A stretch of 64,000 nucleotides of DNA from Allobosea sp. GTDB lineage: Bacteria; Pseudomonadota; Alphaproteobacteria; Rhizobiales; Beijerinckiaceae. The translations under genes and the position numbers were made by a program. Where the stretch lies: assembly GCA_024231975.1 (NCBI GenBank), contig JAAEQB010000012.1, forward strand, positions 472,054 through 536,053, given 5' to 3'. Below the pieces are notes generated by a model. The model was given only the letters and a program-made list of their open reading frames with translations. It did not search any database and was not told the origin of the DNA. Below are positions 38,681-47,090 of the stretch, in pieces; within the stretch, counting starts at the first letter, position 1; every line of letters starts with the position of its first letter.

Positions 38681-40222
38681 TCATTTGAACCCGATGGTGC
38701 GGGCGATGAAGAGGTTGTCGATGTCGAGCGTGATGCCGCCGATCTTCTCGGAGGCGACGATCAGCCCGACATCGTAGGAATTGGTCGAAATGCCGAAGGC
38801 CTCGTCGACCATGACGCGATTGAGGTTGTCATAGGCCGCCTTGACCTCCGCCTCGCCGCCGGCGGCGCCATCGACCCTGGCGATCGCCGCGACATAATCC
38901 GGATGCGGGTGCGGATCCTTCAGGATCGGATTGCCGGAGGTGCGGTAGATCGAGTTGGTCGTCACCCGCGACGGGAACTTCTGGACATTGCCGACCGCAC
39001 CGAAGGTCGCGGCGAAATCGCCGCCGAGCAGCGCGGTGACGTATTCGGCACCCTGACGCATGTCGAGCTCGATCGGGATGCCGGCCTTCTGCAGCGAGCC
39101 CTGGACGATCTGGCTGATCGCGACGGAAGGCTCGTCGCTGCCGTTGACCAGCAGCTTCCAACCCTTGATCTCATCGGCGGACAGGCCAGAGGCGGCAATC
39201 AGCTTCTTCGCCTTTTCAAGGTCATAGGCGTAGCTCTTGGTGTAATTGTCGTCGAAGGCCGGGCTCGCTGGCGCCCAGGGTAGCGCCACGACCTTGCCCA
39301 TGCCGGCATAGCCGACGCGCAGGATGCTGGCGCGGTCCATCAGATAGTTGAAGGCCTGCCGGAACGACTTGTTGCGGAAGGGCCCGCGCGTCGAGTTGAT
39401 GCGGAAGACCTGCACGAGCGGCCCCGGCCCGGCGAAGACCTGGTAGCCGGCGCCCTTCAGCCGGACGGCGCTGCGCGAGGAGCCGTTGTAGACGATGTCG
39501 ACCGCGCCCGATTCCAGCGCCGCGGTCGCGGCTGCGTCCTCGCTGAACACGGTGAAGACGAGGTCCTGCGCGATCGGCTGCTTCTCGCGCCAGTATTTCG
39601 GGTTGGCCTTGAGCACCAGTCCCTGGCCGACGGCACGGCTGACGAGTGTATAAGGCCCGGTGCCGGCCGGCACGGTCTCGACCGTGTCGATGCCCTTGGC
39701 CTCGATCGGGATCAGGAACTGCAGGAGATCGAGGATCTGGCGCTCCGGCGCCGGCGCCTTGAAGTTGATCACCACCGTGCGCTCGTCCGGCGCCGACCAG
39801 TCCTTGACGATCGACATGGTCGAGAAGACGTTCTTGCCGCGCTTGGGATCGGCGCCCTTCTGCAGCGTCGCCAGCACGGAATCCGACTTGAACGGCGCGC
39901 CGCTATGGAAGGTGACGCCGTCGCGCAGCGTCAGGCTGACCGAGGTCTTGTCAGGTGAAATTTTCCACTCGGTCGCCAGGCTCGGCTGCGGCTTTCCCTC
40001 CGGCGTGTACTCGATCAGGCTGTCATAGAGGTTCTTGATGACGTGGAAATTGACTGTCGAGAGCTGCTGCGGGTCGAAATTGGCGAGCTCGCTGAGAACC
40101 GCGACGCGCAGCGTGCCGCCCTTGAGCTGCTGGGCTGAGGCAGGGCCCACCGCCAGGAGCGGCGCTGCTCCCGCCAAGGCGAGACCGGTGATGCAGAATT
40201 GACGTCGCGACAGCTTTGTCAT
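38681..40222 (-). CDS. ABC transporter substrate-binding protein, peptide family (SBP_bac_5)
   Basis: A 513-residue periplasmic binding protein with a twin-arginine-type signal (LSRRQFCITGLALAG, cleavage near Ala-Gln about residue 31). Family landmarks: NFDPQQLSTVNFHVIKNLYDSLIEY, LRDGVTFHSGAPF, PAGTGPYTLVS. ATG at 40222 has a strong AAAGGGGAGA ribosome site 5-6 bases upstream. It is the ligand-recognition subunit for the two permeases downstream; position after the M81/DSD1 genes implies that its ligand is their substrate. Confidence 0.93.
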   Translation of the reverse strand: MTKLSRRQFCITGLALAGAAPLLAVGPASAQQLKGGTLRVAVLSELANFDPQQLSTVNFHVIKNLYDSLIEYTPEGKPQPSLATEWKISPDKTSVSLTLRDGVTFHSGAPFKSDSVLATLQKGADPKRGKNVFSTMSIVKDWSAPDERTVVINFKAPAPERQILDLLQFLIPIEAKGIDTVETVPAGTGPYTLVSRAVGQGLVLKANPKYWREKQPIAQDLVFTVFSEDAAATAALESGAVDIVYNGSSRSAVRLKGAGYQVFAGPGPLVQVFRINSTRGPFRNKSFRQAFNYLMDRASILRVGYAGMGKVVALPWAPASPAFDDNYTKSYAYDLEKAKKLIAASGLSADEIKGWKLLVNGSDEPSVAISQIVQGSLQKAGIPIELDMRQGAEYVTALLGGDFAATFGAVGNVQKFPSRVTTNSIYRTSGNPILKDPHPHPDYVAAIARVDGAAGGEAEVKAAYDNLNRVMVDEAFGISTNSYDVGLIVASEKIGGITLDIDNLFIARTIGFK

Positions 40223-40257
40223 CGCTCTCCCCTTTTGTTTTTGCCTCAGGTCGACGA

Positions 40258-41766
40258 TCAGCCCGTTCCCGCTCCCGGCTGGGACGAATGCGCCCGCCAG
40301 TCGCTTATTGTTTCGAGTGGATAGACCGGCCGTGGAATGCGCTGCCACGGCAGGGTGAAGACGTCGGACTGCCCCGGACCGCGCGTGTCGGCGCGGATCA
40401 CCTGCGCCGTGATCGGAGCGAAATACTGGAAATTCGAGGCGGTCTTGAGCACCGCCATCTTGTAGTCGCTGAGGTCGATGCCAAAGGCCTCGTATACCCC
40501 CGGCACATTACCGGCGACGCCGCGGAGTTCGCTGATCAGCAAGGTCACCGGCCCGACATCGAAGATGACGACGCGGCCCATGTCGACCTCGGGCTGGTGG
40601 TTGTAGTCCAGCCGGACCAGGCCGCCGCCAATCCTGCGTACCCGCCCGGTCACGGTCAGCGGCTTGAAGAAGGCCGTCGCGGCATCGCCGCCAAGCGGCA
40701 AGGTCACCTGCGCACCCTCCCCAGCCGCGATCAGCGTCGCGACTGCCTGCGGCGAGATCAGCGGAATCAGAGTCCGGCTCTTCGTGCCCTGCCGCAGGAT
40801 CGATTCCAGGATCAGGTTGCTGTCGCCGGCGGCTCCACCGAAGACCGTGTCGCCGGTGTCGCTGAGCACGATCATGCCGCGCTCGGCGGCATCGCCCGCG
40901 CGCACGGCCTCGTCGACCGAGACTGCCTCCCGCACCTGGAAATCGTCGCGCATCGACCAGGCGAGGTCGGCGAGCTCGTCGACCAGCCGCTCGGCCAGGG
41001 CCCGGTCGCTATCGGTGACGACGATGGCCGACCAGCCGCCCTCGGCGACATCGAGCCAGGGCTGCATCGGATAGTTCGAAGCCTGCAGCACGCGCGGATC
41101 GGCTTCCACCGCCCTCGCCCGGTCGAACCAGCGCTTCATCGGCCCCTTCGAAGTGAGGAATTGCTCCTGATGCGAGAGCAGCGGGATTTTGCGCCAGGCC
41201 ATCACCGGTTTCAGCTTGCCGGTCAGGATACGCAGCAGCACTTCGGTCCCGACCTTGCCCGTGTCGAAAACGTCATGCGGCTGCGTGCGATGCCCGACGA
41301 TGGCCGTGCAGTTGGCCATGATCTTGTGGGTGACGTTGGCGTGGTGATCGAGCCCGAGCAGGATCGGAACATCCGGGCCGAGGATCTGGCGGCAGAGCTC
41401 GGCCTGCTCGCCCTCGACATCGTCGACGCCCTCAGCGGCGCAGGCGCCGTGAAGATGCAGCACGAGCCCGTCGATCGGCCCGATCGCTTCGAGGCCGATG
41501 CGGATCTTCTCCTGGAAGAAATCGAAGGCTTCGCGCGAGATCCGCCCGCCGGCCACCGCCCAGGCGCGGATGATCGGGATGGTCTCGATGGCGCGGCCTG
41601 ACTCGCGGATGGCCGCATAGTGGCCGCCGATCTGGCCGATCTCGCCGAAATGCCGGGCGATGTCCTCGCCCTCATAGAGGCCGAAGGCCTGGAAGTCGGC
41701 GAGCGTCGTCAGCACCGGATTGAAGTCGTTCGTCTCTTGGACAATGTGGATCAGGGCCAGACGCAC
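40258..41766 (-). CDS. M81 family metallopeptidase (MlrC-like), copy 1
   Basis: A 502-residue protein of the M81/DUF1485 plus MlrC C-terminal architecture. Motifs: HIVQETNDFNP, LHLHGACAAEGVDDVEGE, GLDHHANVT (metal ligands) and SDTGDTVFGGAAGDSNLIL. The founding member MlrC opens small peptides in microcystin degradation; most others are uncharacterised. I chose GTG at 41766 because CGGGAGG stands 5 bases upstream; an upstream in-frame ATG adds 21 residues. Candidate promoter TTGACG-N17-CTACGC lies 127-155 bases upstream. 35 bases before the binding protein gene. Confidence 0.9.
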   Translation of the reverse strand: MRLALIHIVQETNDFNPVLTTLADFQAFGLYEGEDIARHFGEIGQIGGHYAAIRESGRAIETIPIIRAWAVAGGRISREAFDFFQEKIRIGLEAIGPIDGLVLHLHGACAAEGVDDVEGEQAELCRQILGPDVPILLGLDHHANVTHKIMANCTAIVGHRTQPHDVFDTGKVGTEVLLRILTGKLKPVMAWRKIPLLSHQEQFLTSKGPMKRWFDRARAVEADPRVLQASNYPMQPWLDVAEGGWSAIVVTDSDRALAERLVDELADLAWSMRDDFQVREAVSVDEAVRAGDAAERGMIVLSDTGDTVFGGAAGDSNLILESILRQGTKSRTLIPLISPQAVATLIAAGEGAQVTLPLGGDAATAFFKPLTVTGRVRRIGGGLVRLDYNHQPEVDMGRVVIFDVGPVTLLISELRGVAGNVPGVYEAFGIDLSDYKMAVLKTASNFQYFAPITAQVIRADTRGPGQSDVFTLPWQRIPRPVYPLETISDWRAHSSQPGAGTG

Positions 41767-41892
41767 ATCGACCTCCCGGACATCGGCTGCCGCTACCGGG
41801 ACCGCCGATCGCATGCGGCGGTCCGCCACCTCTCAAGCCCCGCTTTGGCAAGGCGCATTCGCCGAAACGAGAGGCTCGCAACCTGACCAAAA

Positions 41893-41921
41893 GCGTAGTG
41901 GTGGCCGCCATTTCGCGTCAA
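41893..41921 (-). promoter_or_regulatory. Candidate promoter upstream of M81 copy 1
   Basis: On the minus strand TTGACG (41921-41916) and CTACGC (41898-41893) are 17 bases apart. The word CCGGTTTC/GAAACCGG (41928-41935) lies 6 bases upstream of the -35 box and AAGGAACAC at 41941-41949. Confidence 0.45.
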
Positions 41922-41953
41922 GGATCACCGGTTTCACGAGAAGGAACACGAAC

Positions 41954-43261
41954 TCAGAAGAAGGTCCGGATCGCTCCCGTCACGCGATAGGCGTCGTCAA
42001 CCAGCATCAGCAGCGCCCATTTGTCGAAGGTCGTGCAGGGATGGCCGATGCCGAAGGCGACCATGTCGCCGACCTCCAGCTGGCTCTCCAGCGGCGTGCC
42101 GAGATGGCAGTGCTGATCGTTGAGGGCGAGCACGGTATGTCCGGGTGGCATCGGCTGGGGCTCCGTCATCGCGCCGCCCGGCCGATACCAGCGCAGCGGC
42201 ACCGGGAAGCCGGAATCGTAGCTGATGTCGCGCTTGCCGACGGTGAGCAGGCTGCGCCCGCGCTCAGGCCGTGACTGGACATAGGCCCAGACTTCCAGCG
42301 CCGGCTCGAGCCCTCCCGGCGGCAAGGTCAGGCTGGTCTCCATGGTGATCCGGCGGAAGGAGGCGGTGTAGGTCGTCGAGTCATGGGTCAGATAGCAGCC
42401 TGAGCGTAGCAGCTTGAGGATCGGCCGCGCGAAGGAGGCGGCGTTGAAGCGCTCGCCGGCGCGATCGAACAACGATGTGCCGCCTGCGCTCAGCACCATG
42501 GGCTCGGGGCCGAGCAGCCCTTCGGCTTCGGCCGCCGCGGCCGTCGCGACCACCTCATCGAGCAAGCGATCAGCCGCCTTCGGCTCGCTGAGCAGCCCCT
42601 CGAAGCATTCGAAGCCGGAAAGCCGCAGGCCCGGCGATGCGGCAATGGCGCGCGCCACGGCCAGCGCCTCCTCGCGGCTGCGGGCGCCGGTGCGCCCGCC
42701 CATGAAGCCGATCTCGACGAGAATGCGCAGCGGATTGGCGCTGCGATGCCTTGCGGCAGCCTCGGCCAGCAGCGCGACGCCGGCAGCGCTGTCGGCGAGG
42801 CAATAGAGTTCGAAGCCCGGCTCCCGCAAAGCGTCGAAGCAGGCGGCGATCTCCTGCCTGCCGACCGGCTGGTTGGCGAGGATGACGCGCTTGACGCCAT
42901 AACGGCGGCAGACGGCGAGCTGCTGCATGGTCGCGACCGTGATCGCCCAGGCGCCATCGGCGATCTGCAAGTCGAAGAGCTGCGGCGCCATCGTCGTCTT
43001 GCCGTGCGGCGCGATCAGCAGGTCGTTGGCGGTGGTGAAGGCCGACATCCAGGCGCTGTTGGCCTTGAGCACGCTCTCGCGGATGACGGCGAGCGGCATC
43101 GGCATGTCGCCGGCTAGGACGTTCCAGCCCTGCTTGCCGATCGCGGACAGCGGCAGGGATGCTCCAAACGGCACGCCCTTGACCTTGCCGTCGAGATGCA
43201 GGCCCTCGATCTCGCCGAGCGACAGGCGTGGCAGAGCGACAGCGGACGCAGTCAAAGCCAT
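41954..43261 (-). CDS. DSD1-type PLP enzyme: D-amino acid deaminase/dehydratase
   Basis: A 435-residue fold-III PLP protein of the D-serine dehydratase/D-threonine aldolase-like family. The Schiff-base lysine is in LIAPHGKTTMAP near residue 88. The C-terminal beta domain carries DQHCHLG and GHPCTTFDKW, whose His and Cys match the zinc site of eukaryotic-type D-serine dehydratase. Expected chemistry is PLP- and zinc-dependent elimination of a D-beta-hydroxy amino acid to ketoacid and ammonia. The gene overlaps the upstream M81 stop by 10 bases. Confidence 0.87.
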   Translation of the reverse strand: MALTASAVALPRLSLGEIEGLHLDGKVKGVPFGASLPLSAIGKQGWNVLAGDMPMPLAVIRESVLKANSAWMSAFTTANDLLIAPHGKTTMAPQLFDLQIADGAWAITVATMQQLAVCRRYGVKRVILANQPVGRQEIAACFDALREPGFELYCLADSAAGVALLAEAAARHRSANPLRILVEIGFMGGRTGARSREEALAVARAIAASPGLRLSGFECFEGLLSEPKAADRLLDEVVATAAAAEAEGLLGPEPMVLSAGGTSLFDRAGERFNAASFARPILKLLRSGCYLTHDSTTYTASFRRITMETSLTLPPGGLEPALEVWAYVQSRPERGRSLLTVGKRDISYDSGFPVPLRWYRPGGAMTEPQPMPPGHTVLALNDQHCHLGTPLESQLEVGDMVAFGIGHPCTTFDKWALLMLVDDAYRVTGAIRTFF

Positions 43262-44712
43262 GGGTTCGGATCCAACGGATAAAAGGGGCGCTTGACCTTG
43301 GTATAGGGGATCTTGCTGGCGTCGGGCGGATAGGGCCCGCCGCTGTCGAGATAGAGCACGCTCGCGGCGATCGGCGCGAAGGCGGCATGAAAATGGTTCG
43401 AGGACTTCACCACCACCAGCGTCTTAGTGGCGAGGTCGATGCCGAGATCGGTGAAGACCGGCGGGCTGAAGGTCTGGGCCCGGGTCGAGGCCAGGACGAT
43501 GTCGAGAAGGCCGATCCGGATCGCCACCGCCGGGCCGAGCGAGACCCAACTCTGCTCGAACGGGATCAACAGGTCGGCCGTCATCCCGATCACCTGCACG
43601 ATTGCATCGATCGGCCGACCGGAAGACGGCGCCACCTTGCCGGCAAAGCGCAGCGGGATCTCGGCGCCGACGCCAGCGGCACGGCAGAAACTGACCGCAA
43701 TAGGGTCCCAGAGCGCACCGATCGCCGCCGGGATATCGGGATGGCGCAGCAGCGCCTCGACCATCACCGATGAATCGCCGGCGACGCCGCCGCCCGGATT
43801 GTCCCAGCGATCGGCAAGGACGACCGGCCTGCCCGGCTCGGCCAGTTCGATCGCCGCCGCGATGCCCTCTTCCGGCTTGTAGTGCCTGGGCGAAGCGCCC
43901 TGCCCCCAGCGGAGAATTTCGAGGCCGAGCCGCTTCGCCAGCGCTGCGGCCTTCTCCTGATCGCCGTCGGCGATGACCAGCACCTTGGTCCCGACATCCG
44001 CGACATCGGCTGCCTGGAAACCGTGCGCGACGGAGATGCTAAGGATACCGTCCCGACCTTCCATCGCCTTGATGCGATCGACGAAGCCGCGGCCGGGCTC
44101 CCGGCTGGTCATGAAGGCGGCGAGACCGCGGCAGTCGAAGACGGCGCTGACTGGCTTCACTTCGCTGCGCGCTGTCCTGAGGCAGATTTCCAGCAGGTCC
44201 TCTGCCCGCGCCAGGAAGTCGGTGTGCGGGAACTCCTTGAAGGCGACGATGACGTCGGCGCCCTCGACCATCTCAGCGCTCAAATGGCAGTGCATGTCGA
44301 GCTCGACGCCGATGACGCAACTCGGCCCGGCCAGAGCCCGCACCTTCGCGATCAGGTCGCCTTCGCAATCGTCGTAGCCTTGCGCCACCATAGCGCCGTG
44401 CAGGCCCAGCAGCACGATGTCGACCGGCAGCGCTGCCCCGAGCTGGCCGAGGATCTCGTCGCGCAAGCTCTCATAGCCCTCCTGCGAAACCAGCCCCGCT
44501 GGCTCGGCCCAGGTCGCCGTGCCCTCGACGAGCTCATAGCCCTCGCTGACAGCGCGGCGGCGCGCCGCGACGATCGGGGCCGAGCACAATGTCGGCGTCT
44601 CCGGATGCGTTCCAGGCGGGCAATAGAAGGCGCCTTCAAAGGCACTGCGGTCGACATAGAGCGGCGCGAAGGTGTTGGTTTCCGTCGCCAGCGACGCTGT
44701 GAAGACGCGCAT
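43252..44712 (-). CDS. M81 family metallopeptidase (MlrC-like), copy 2
   Basis: A 486-residue M81 protein. Motifs parallel copy 1: LATETNTFAP, LGLHGAMVAQGYDDCEGDL, GVELDMHCHLS and LADRWDNPGGGVAGDSSVMV. It is the first gene of the minus-strand run and is divergent from M81 copy 3 across 183 bases. Start MRVFTASLATETNTF puts the first beta strand at the N terminus. A perfect TTGACA box with a poor -10 is found about 55-85 bases upstream. Low similarity to copies 1 and 3 suggests different substrates or different cleavage steps. Confidence 0.9.
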   Translation of the reverse strand: MRVFTASLATETNTFAPLYVDRSAFEGAFYCPPGTHPETPTLCSAPIVAARRRAVSEGYELVEGTATWAEPAGLVSQEGYESLRDEILGQLGAALPVDIVLLGLHGAMVAQGYDDCEGDLIAKVRALAGPSCVIGVELDMHCHLSAEMVEGADVIVAFKEFPHTDFLARAEDLLEICLRTARSEVKPVSAVFDCRGLAAFMTSREPGRGFVDRIKAMEGRDGILSISVAHGFQAADVADVGTKVLVIADGDQEKAAALAKRLGLEILRWGQGASPRHYKPEEGIAAAIELAEPGRPVVLADRWDNPGGGVAGDSSVMVEALLRHPDIPAAIGALWDPIAVSFCRAAGVGAEIPLRFAGKVAPSSGRPIDAIVQVIGMTADLLIPFEQSWVSLGPAVAIRIGLLDIVLASTRAQTFSPPVFTDLGIDLATKTLVVVKSSNHFHAAFAPIAASVLYLDSGGPYPPDASKIPYTKVKRPFYPLDPNPWL

Positions 44713-44768
44713 GCGGATCTGTTCCCGAGCAGCGCCGACGCCCGCCCCTTCGGCCGCCGGCGCGGGCA

Positions 44769-44797
44769 TGAAACCGGCAGCAGGCTTGCCCTGTCAA
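44769..44797 (-). promoter_or_regulatory. Candidate promoter upstream of M81 copy 2
   Basis: On the minus strand TTGACA (44797-44792) is followed after 17 bases by GTTTCA (44774-44769), a weak -10. The shared word CCGGTTTC (44777-44770, minus strand) overlaps the -10, as expected for a repressor site. Confidence 0.4.
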
Positions 44798-44895
44798 AGC
44801 ATCGGCGTTCCCTGGAGCGGAACAATGCTGGCTTGATCCGGAACGAATGAGCCGCCGAGATGCGCCTGCTTCGCCTGCAGGGAGCTGCCGGGACC

Positions 44896-46398
44896 ATGTC
44901 GCAACACCGCCGCATCCTGCTCGGAGCGCTGTTCCACGAGACGCACAGCTTCGTCGACGAGATCACCGGCCTCGCCGACTTCACCATCCGCCAGGGCGAC
45001 GAGCTCCTGCAGCGGCGCGGCGACGGCTCGACCGTGGACGGTTTCCTTGAGGTTGCGGCGGCCGAAAGCTGGGAGGTCGTGCCGACGGTGGACTACACCG
45101 CCCTGCCCGCCGGCACCGTCGATCATGCCGTGTTCGCGCGCTTCCTCGGTGAATTCGACGCTAGGCTGAAAGCCGCGCTCGCCTCCGGCGGCCTCGATGG
45201 CGTCTGGCTGGCGCTACACGGCGCCATGGTGACGAGCAAATGCCCCGATCCGGAGGGCGCGCTGCTCGCATATATTCGTTCCGTGCCGGGCTGCGAGACG
45301 CTCCCGATCTTCGGCGTCTTCGACCTGCACGCCAATTTCACCGCTGCGATGGCCGAGCACGCCAACGCCCTCGTCGCCTATCGCGAGAACCCGCATACCG
45401 ACGCACGCGAATCCGCTGTCCGTTCAGCAAAACTGCTGGCACGCGCACTGAGCGAGGGCGAACTGCCGCGCATGCTCTCCTGCAACGCGCCAGTCATATG
45501 GCCGCCGACAGGCACCGGCACGGCCGACCGGCCGATGCGGGACCTTGAGGCGCTGGCGCGCCGGATCGAGCAGGAGAATCCGGCGATCTGGGTCGCGAAC
45601 GTCGTCGGCGGCTATTCCTTCTCGGATGTGCCGGAGGCCGGCGTTGCCTTCGCAGTGGCCTTCATCGGGTCGAAAGCGCCCGCTCTCGATGCGCTCGAAC
45701 GCTTGGCGCAGACAGCCACGGACTTGCGCGAGCTCGGCCTGCCGGCGGAATGGGACATCGACCAGGCCATCGCCGAGATCCTGCGCTCGCCGGGCGGCCC
45801 GTACATCGTCGTCGAACCGGCCGACAATATCGGCGGCGGCGCGCCAGGCGACGCCACCTCTGTGCTGCGCTCTTTCCTCCGGCACGGCGTCGAGAACTGC
45901 GCGGTTGCAATTGCCGATCCGGCCGCGGTTGCTGCGATGCTGGGCGCCAGGCCGGGCGAAATCCGTACACTCTCGATCGGCGGCAAGGGCAGCGCGATCG
46001 CCGAGGGGCCGGTCGAGATCGAAGCCGCGTTCGTCAGCGCCAGCGACGGTGAATTCGCGCTCGAGGACCTCAACAGCCATCTTGCCGCCTCGCAGGGCTC
46101 GCGCTTCAGCATGGGGCCGAGCGCGGTGGTGAGGGTTGGCAGCGTCACCGTGTTGCTGACCAGCCGCAAGACGCCGCCCTTCGATCTCGGGCAACTCCGC
46201 TCGCAAGGCATCGAGCCGGAGTTGCTCAAGGCGATCGGCGTCAAGGCTGCGGTGGCGCATCGGCGCGCCTATGACAAGATCGCCAAGGGCAGCTTCACGG
46301 TTGCGACGCCCGGTCCCTGCACCAGCCGGATCGAGACCCTGCCATTCAAGCGGCTGCGGGTCGGCGTCTTTCCGATCGACGATCGAACGAGCCGCTGA
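44896..46398 (+). CDS. M81 family metallopeptidase (MlrC-like), copy 3
   Basis: A 500-residue M81 protein: LGALFHETHSFVDE, LALHGAMVTSKCPDPEG, GVFDLHANFT, YRENPHTDARE and VEPADNIGGGAPGDATSVL. Divergent from copy 2. Start at 44896 (MSQHRRILLG) is 12 residues inside the longest frame and lies after GGGAG. The three M81 genes bracket a D-amino acid deaminase and a peptide transporter, so all may act on one imported compound in sequence. Confidence 0.9.
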   Translation: MSQHRRILLGALFHETHSFVDEITGLADFTIRQGDELLQRRGDGSTVDGFLEVAAAESWEVVPTVDYTALPAGTVDHAVFARFLGEFDARLKAALASGGLDGVWLALHGAMVTSKCPDPEGALLAYIRSVPGCETLPIFGVFDLHANFTAAMAEHANALVAYRENPHTDARESAVRSAKLLARALSEGELPRMLSCNAPVIWPPTGTGTADRPMRDLEALARRIEQENPAIWVANVVGGYSFSDVPEAGVAFAVAFIGSKAPALDALERLAQTATDLRELGLPAEWDIDQAIAEILRSPGGPYIVVEPADNIGGGAPGDATSVLRSFLRHGVENCAVAIADPAAVAAMLGARPGEIRTLSIGGKGSAIAEGPVEIEAAFVSASDGEFALEDLNSHLAASQGSRFSMGPSAVVRVGSVTVLLTSRKTPPFDLGQLRSQGIEPELLKAIGVKAAVAHRRAYDKIAKGSFTVATPGPCTSRIETLPFKRLRVGVFPIDDRTSR

Positions 46399-46507
46399 CA
46401 CGCCTCGGCCGGGGACGCCCGATCTCCGGCAACGCTGGGAAAATGCCGACCAGCTGCTCAACTGCAACATCAAGCAGCTCCAAGGCAGGCGGATTACTTG
46501 TTGAAAA

Positions 46508-46579
46508 TGGCGCAGGCGACAGGGCTCGAACCTGCGACCTCAGGCGTGACAAGCCAGCGACACTCGCAATGCCGCCAGC
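46508..46579 (-). other. Degenerate tRNA-like sequence, tRNA-Asp(GTC)-like 3-prime half
   Basis: On the minus strand the last 40 bases read like a tRNA: anticodon loop TTGTCAC (anticodon GTC), stem end GCCTG, variable AGGTC, T arm GCAGG-TTCGAGC-CCTGT, acceptor CGCCTGC, G and CCA (CCA = 46510-46508). The 5-prime half is wrong: acceptor GCTGGCG has a T.T mismatch, the anticodon stem has another, and only 15 bases remain where a D arm needs about 19, with no GG motif. Probably a tRNA relic or a former integration site; a functional tRNA is unlikely. Confidence 0.45.
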
Positions 46580-46765
46580 AGGAGGTTGTATCCGGGCACC
46601 TGCGCGAGAAATAGGCATGGAGAAGTCTGCGAGCTGGCCCGCATGGCGGGAACGTCCGAGCACGCAATCGCAAATGACAACGCGCTAAAATTATTAAGCG
46701 GTTCCTGGATGATTGCCCTGCGAAGCGATGGCGGTCATGCTCGCTGTCCCCACAAGGAGGCAGGA
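46580..46765. other. Leader region of the cold-shock gene
   Basis: About 190 bases between the tRNA-like relic and cspA, with an AT-rich patch (CTAAAATTATTAAGCG near 46685-46700) that could hold the promoter. Long structured leaders are usual for cold-shock mRNAs. With the 109 bases before the relic this fills the 367-base gap after M81 copy 3; no other gene is seen. Confidence 0.35.
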
Positions 46766-46975
46766 ATGGCTACTGGCACAGTAAAGTGGTTCAACACGAC
46801 CAAGGGCTTCGGCTTCATTCAGCCTGATGGCGGCGGGCAGGACGTATTCGTCCATATCAGCGCTGTGCAGCGCGCCGGCCTTCGAGAGCTGCATGACGGT
46901 CAAAAGATTTCCTACGAGGTCGTCGCCGACAAGCGGTCCGGCAAGTCGTCTGCGGAAAATCTCAAGGCGGAGTAG
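46766..46975 (+). CDS. Cold-shock protein, CspA family
   Basis: A 69-residue single cold-shock domain with RNP1 KGFGFIQP and RNP2 DVFVHISA, binding single-stranded nucleic acid as an RNA chaperone. ATG at 46766 is preceded by AAGGAGG with a 5-base gap, a very strong ribosome site. Monocistronic; a 10-bp hairpin follows. Confidence 0.96.
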   Translation: MATGTVKWFNTTKGFGFIQPDGGGQDVFVHISAVQRAGLRELHDGQKISYEVVADKRSGKSSAENLKAE

Positions 46976-46998
46976 GCCTTCTTCGCAGCTTGTACCTC

Positions 46999-47022
46999 GC
47001 CACCAGCCAGCAGGTTGGTGGC
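46999..47022. terminator. Hairpin after the cold-shock gene
   Basis: GCCACCAGCC (46999-47008), loop AGCA, GGTTGGTGGC (47013-47022): a 10-bp stem with one G.U pair, 24 bases after the cspA stop. No U-run follows. Confidence 0.45.
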
Positions 47023-47090
47023 CGTCCCATGATCAGCGAACAACGAGCTTCCGCCCCGGTTGCGATGCGGCTTGACGGGTGCCACCACGC

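Noticed and set aside
46508..46579. Functional tRNA-Asp
   Set aside because: Two stem mismatches, a shortened and unrecognisable D arm, and no D-loop GG.
46443..46688. Plus-strand frame encoding a GDRARTCDLRRD-containing peptide
   Set aside because: This peptide is the familiar false translation of the antisense strand of tRNA genes; it marks the tRNA-like relic rather than a protein.
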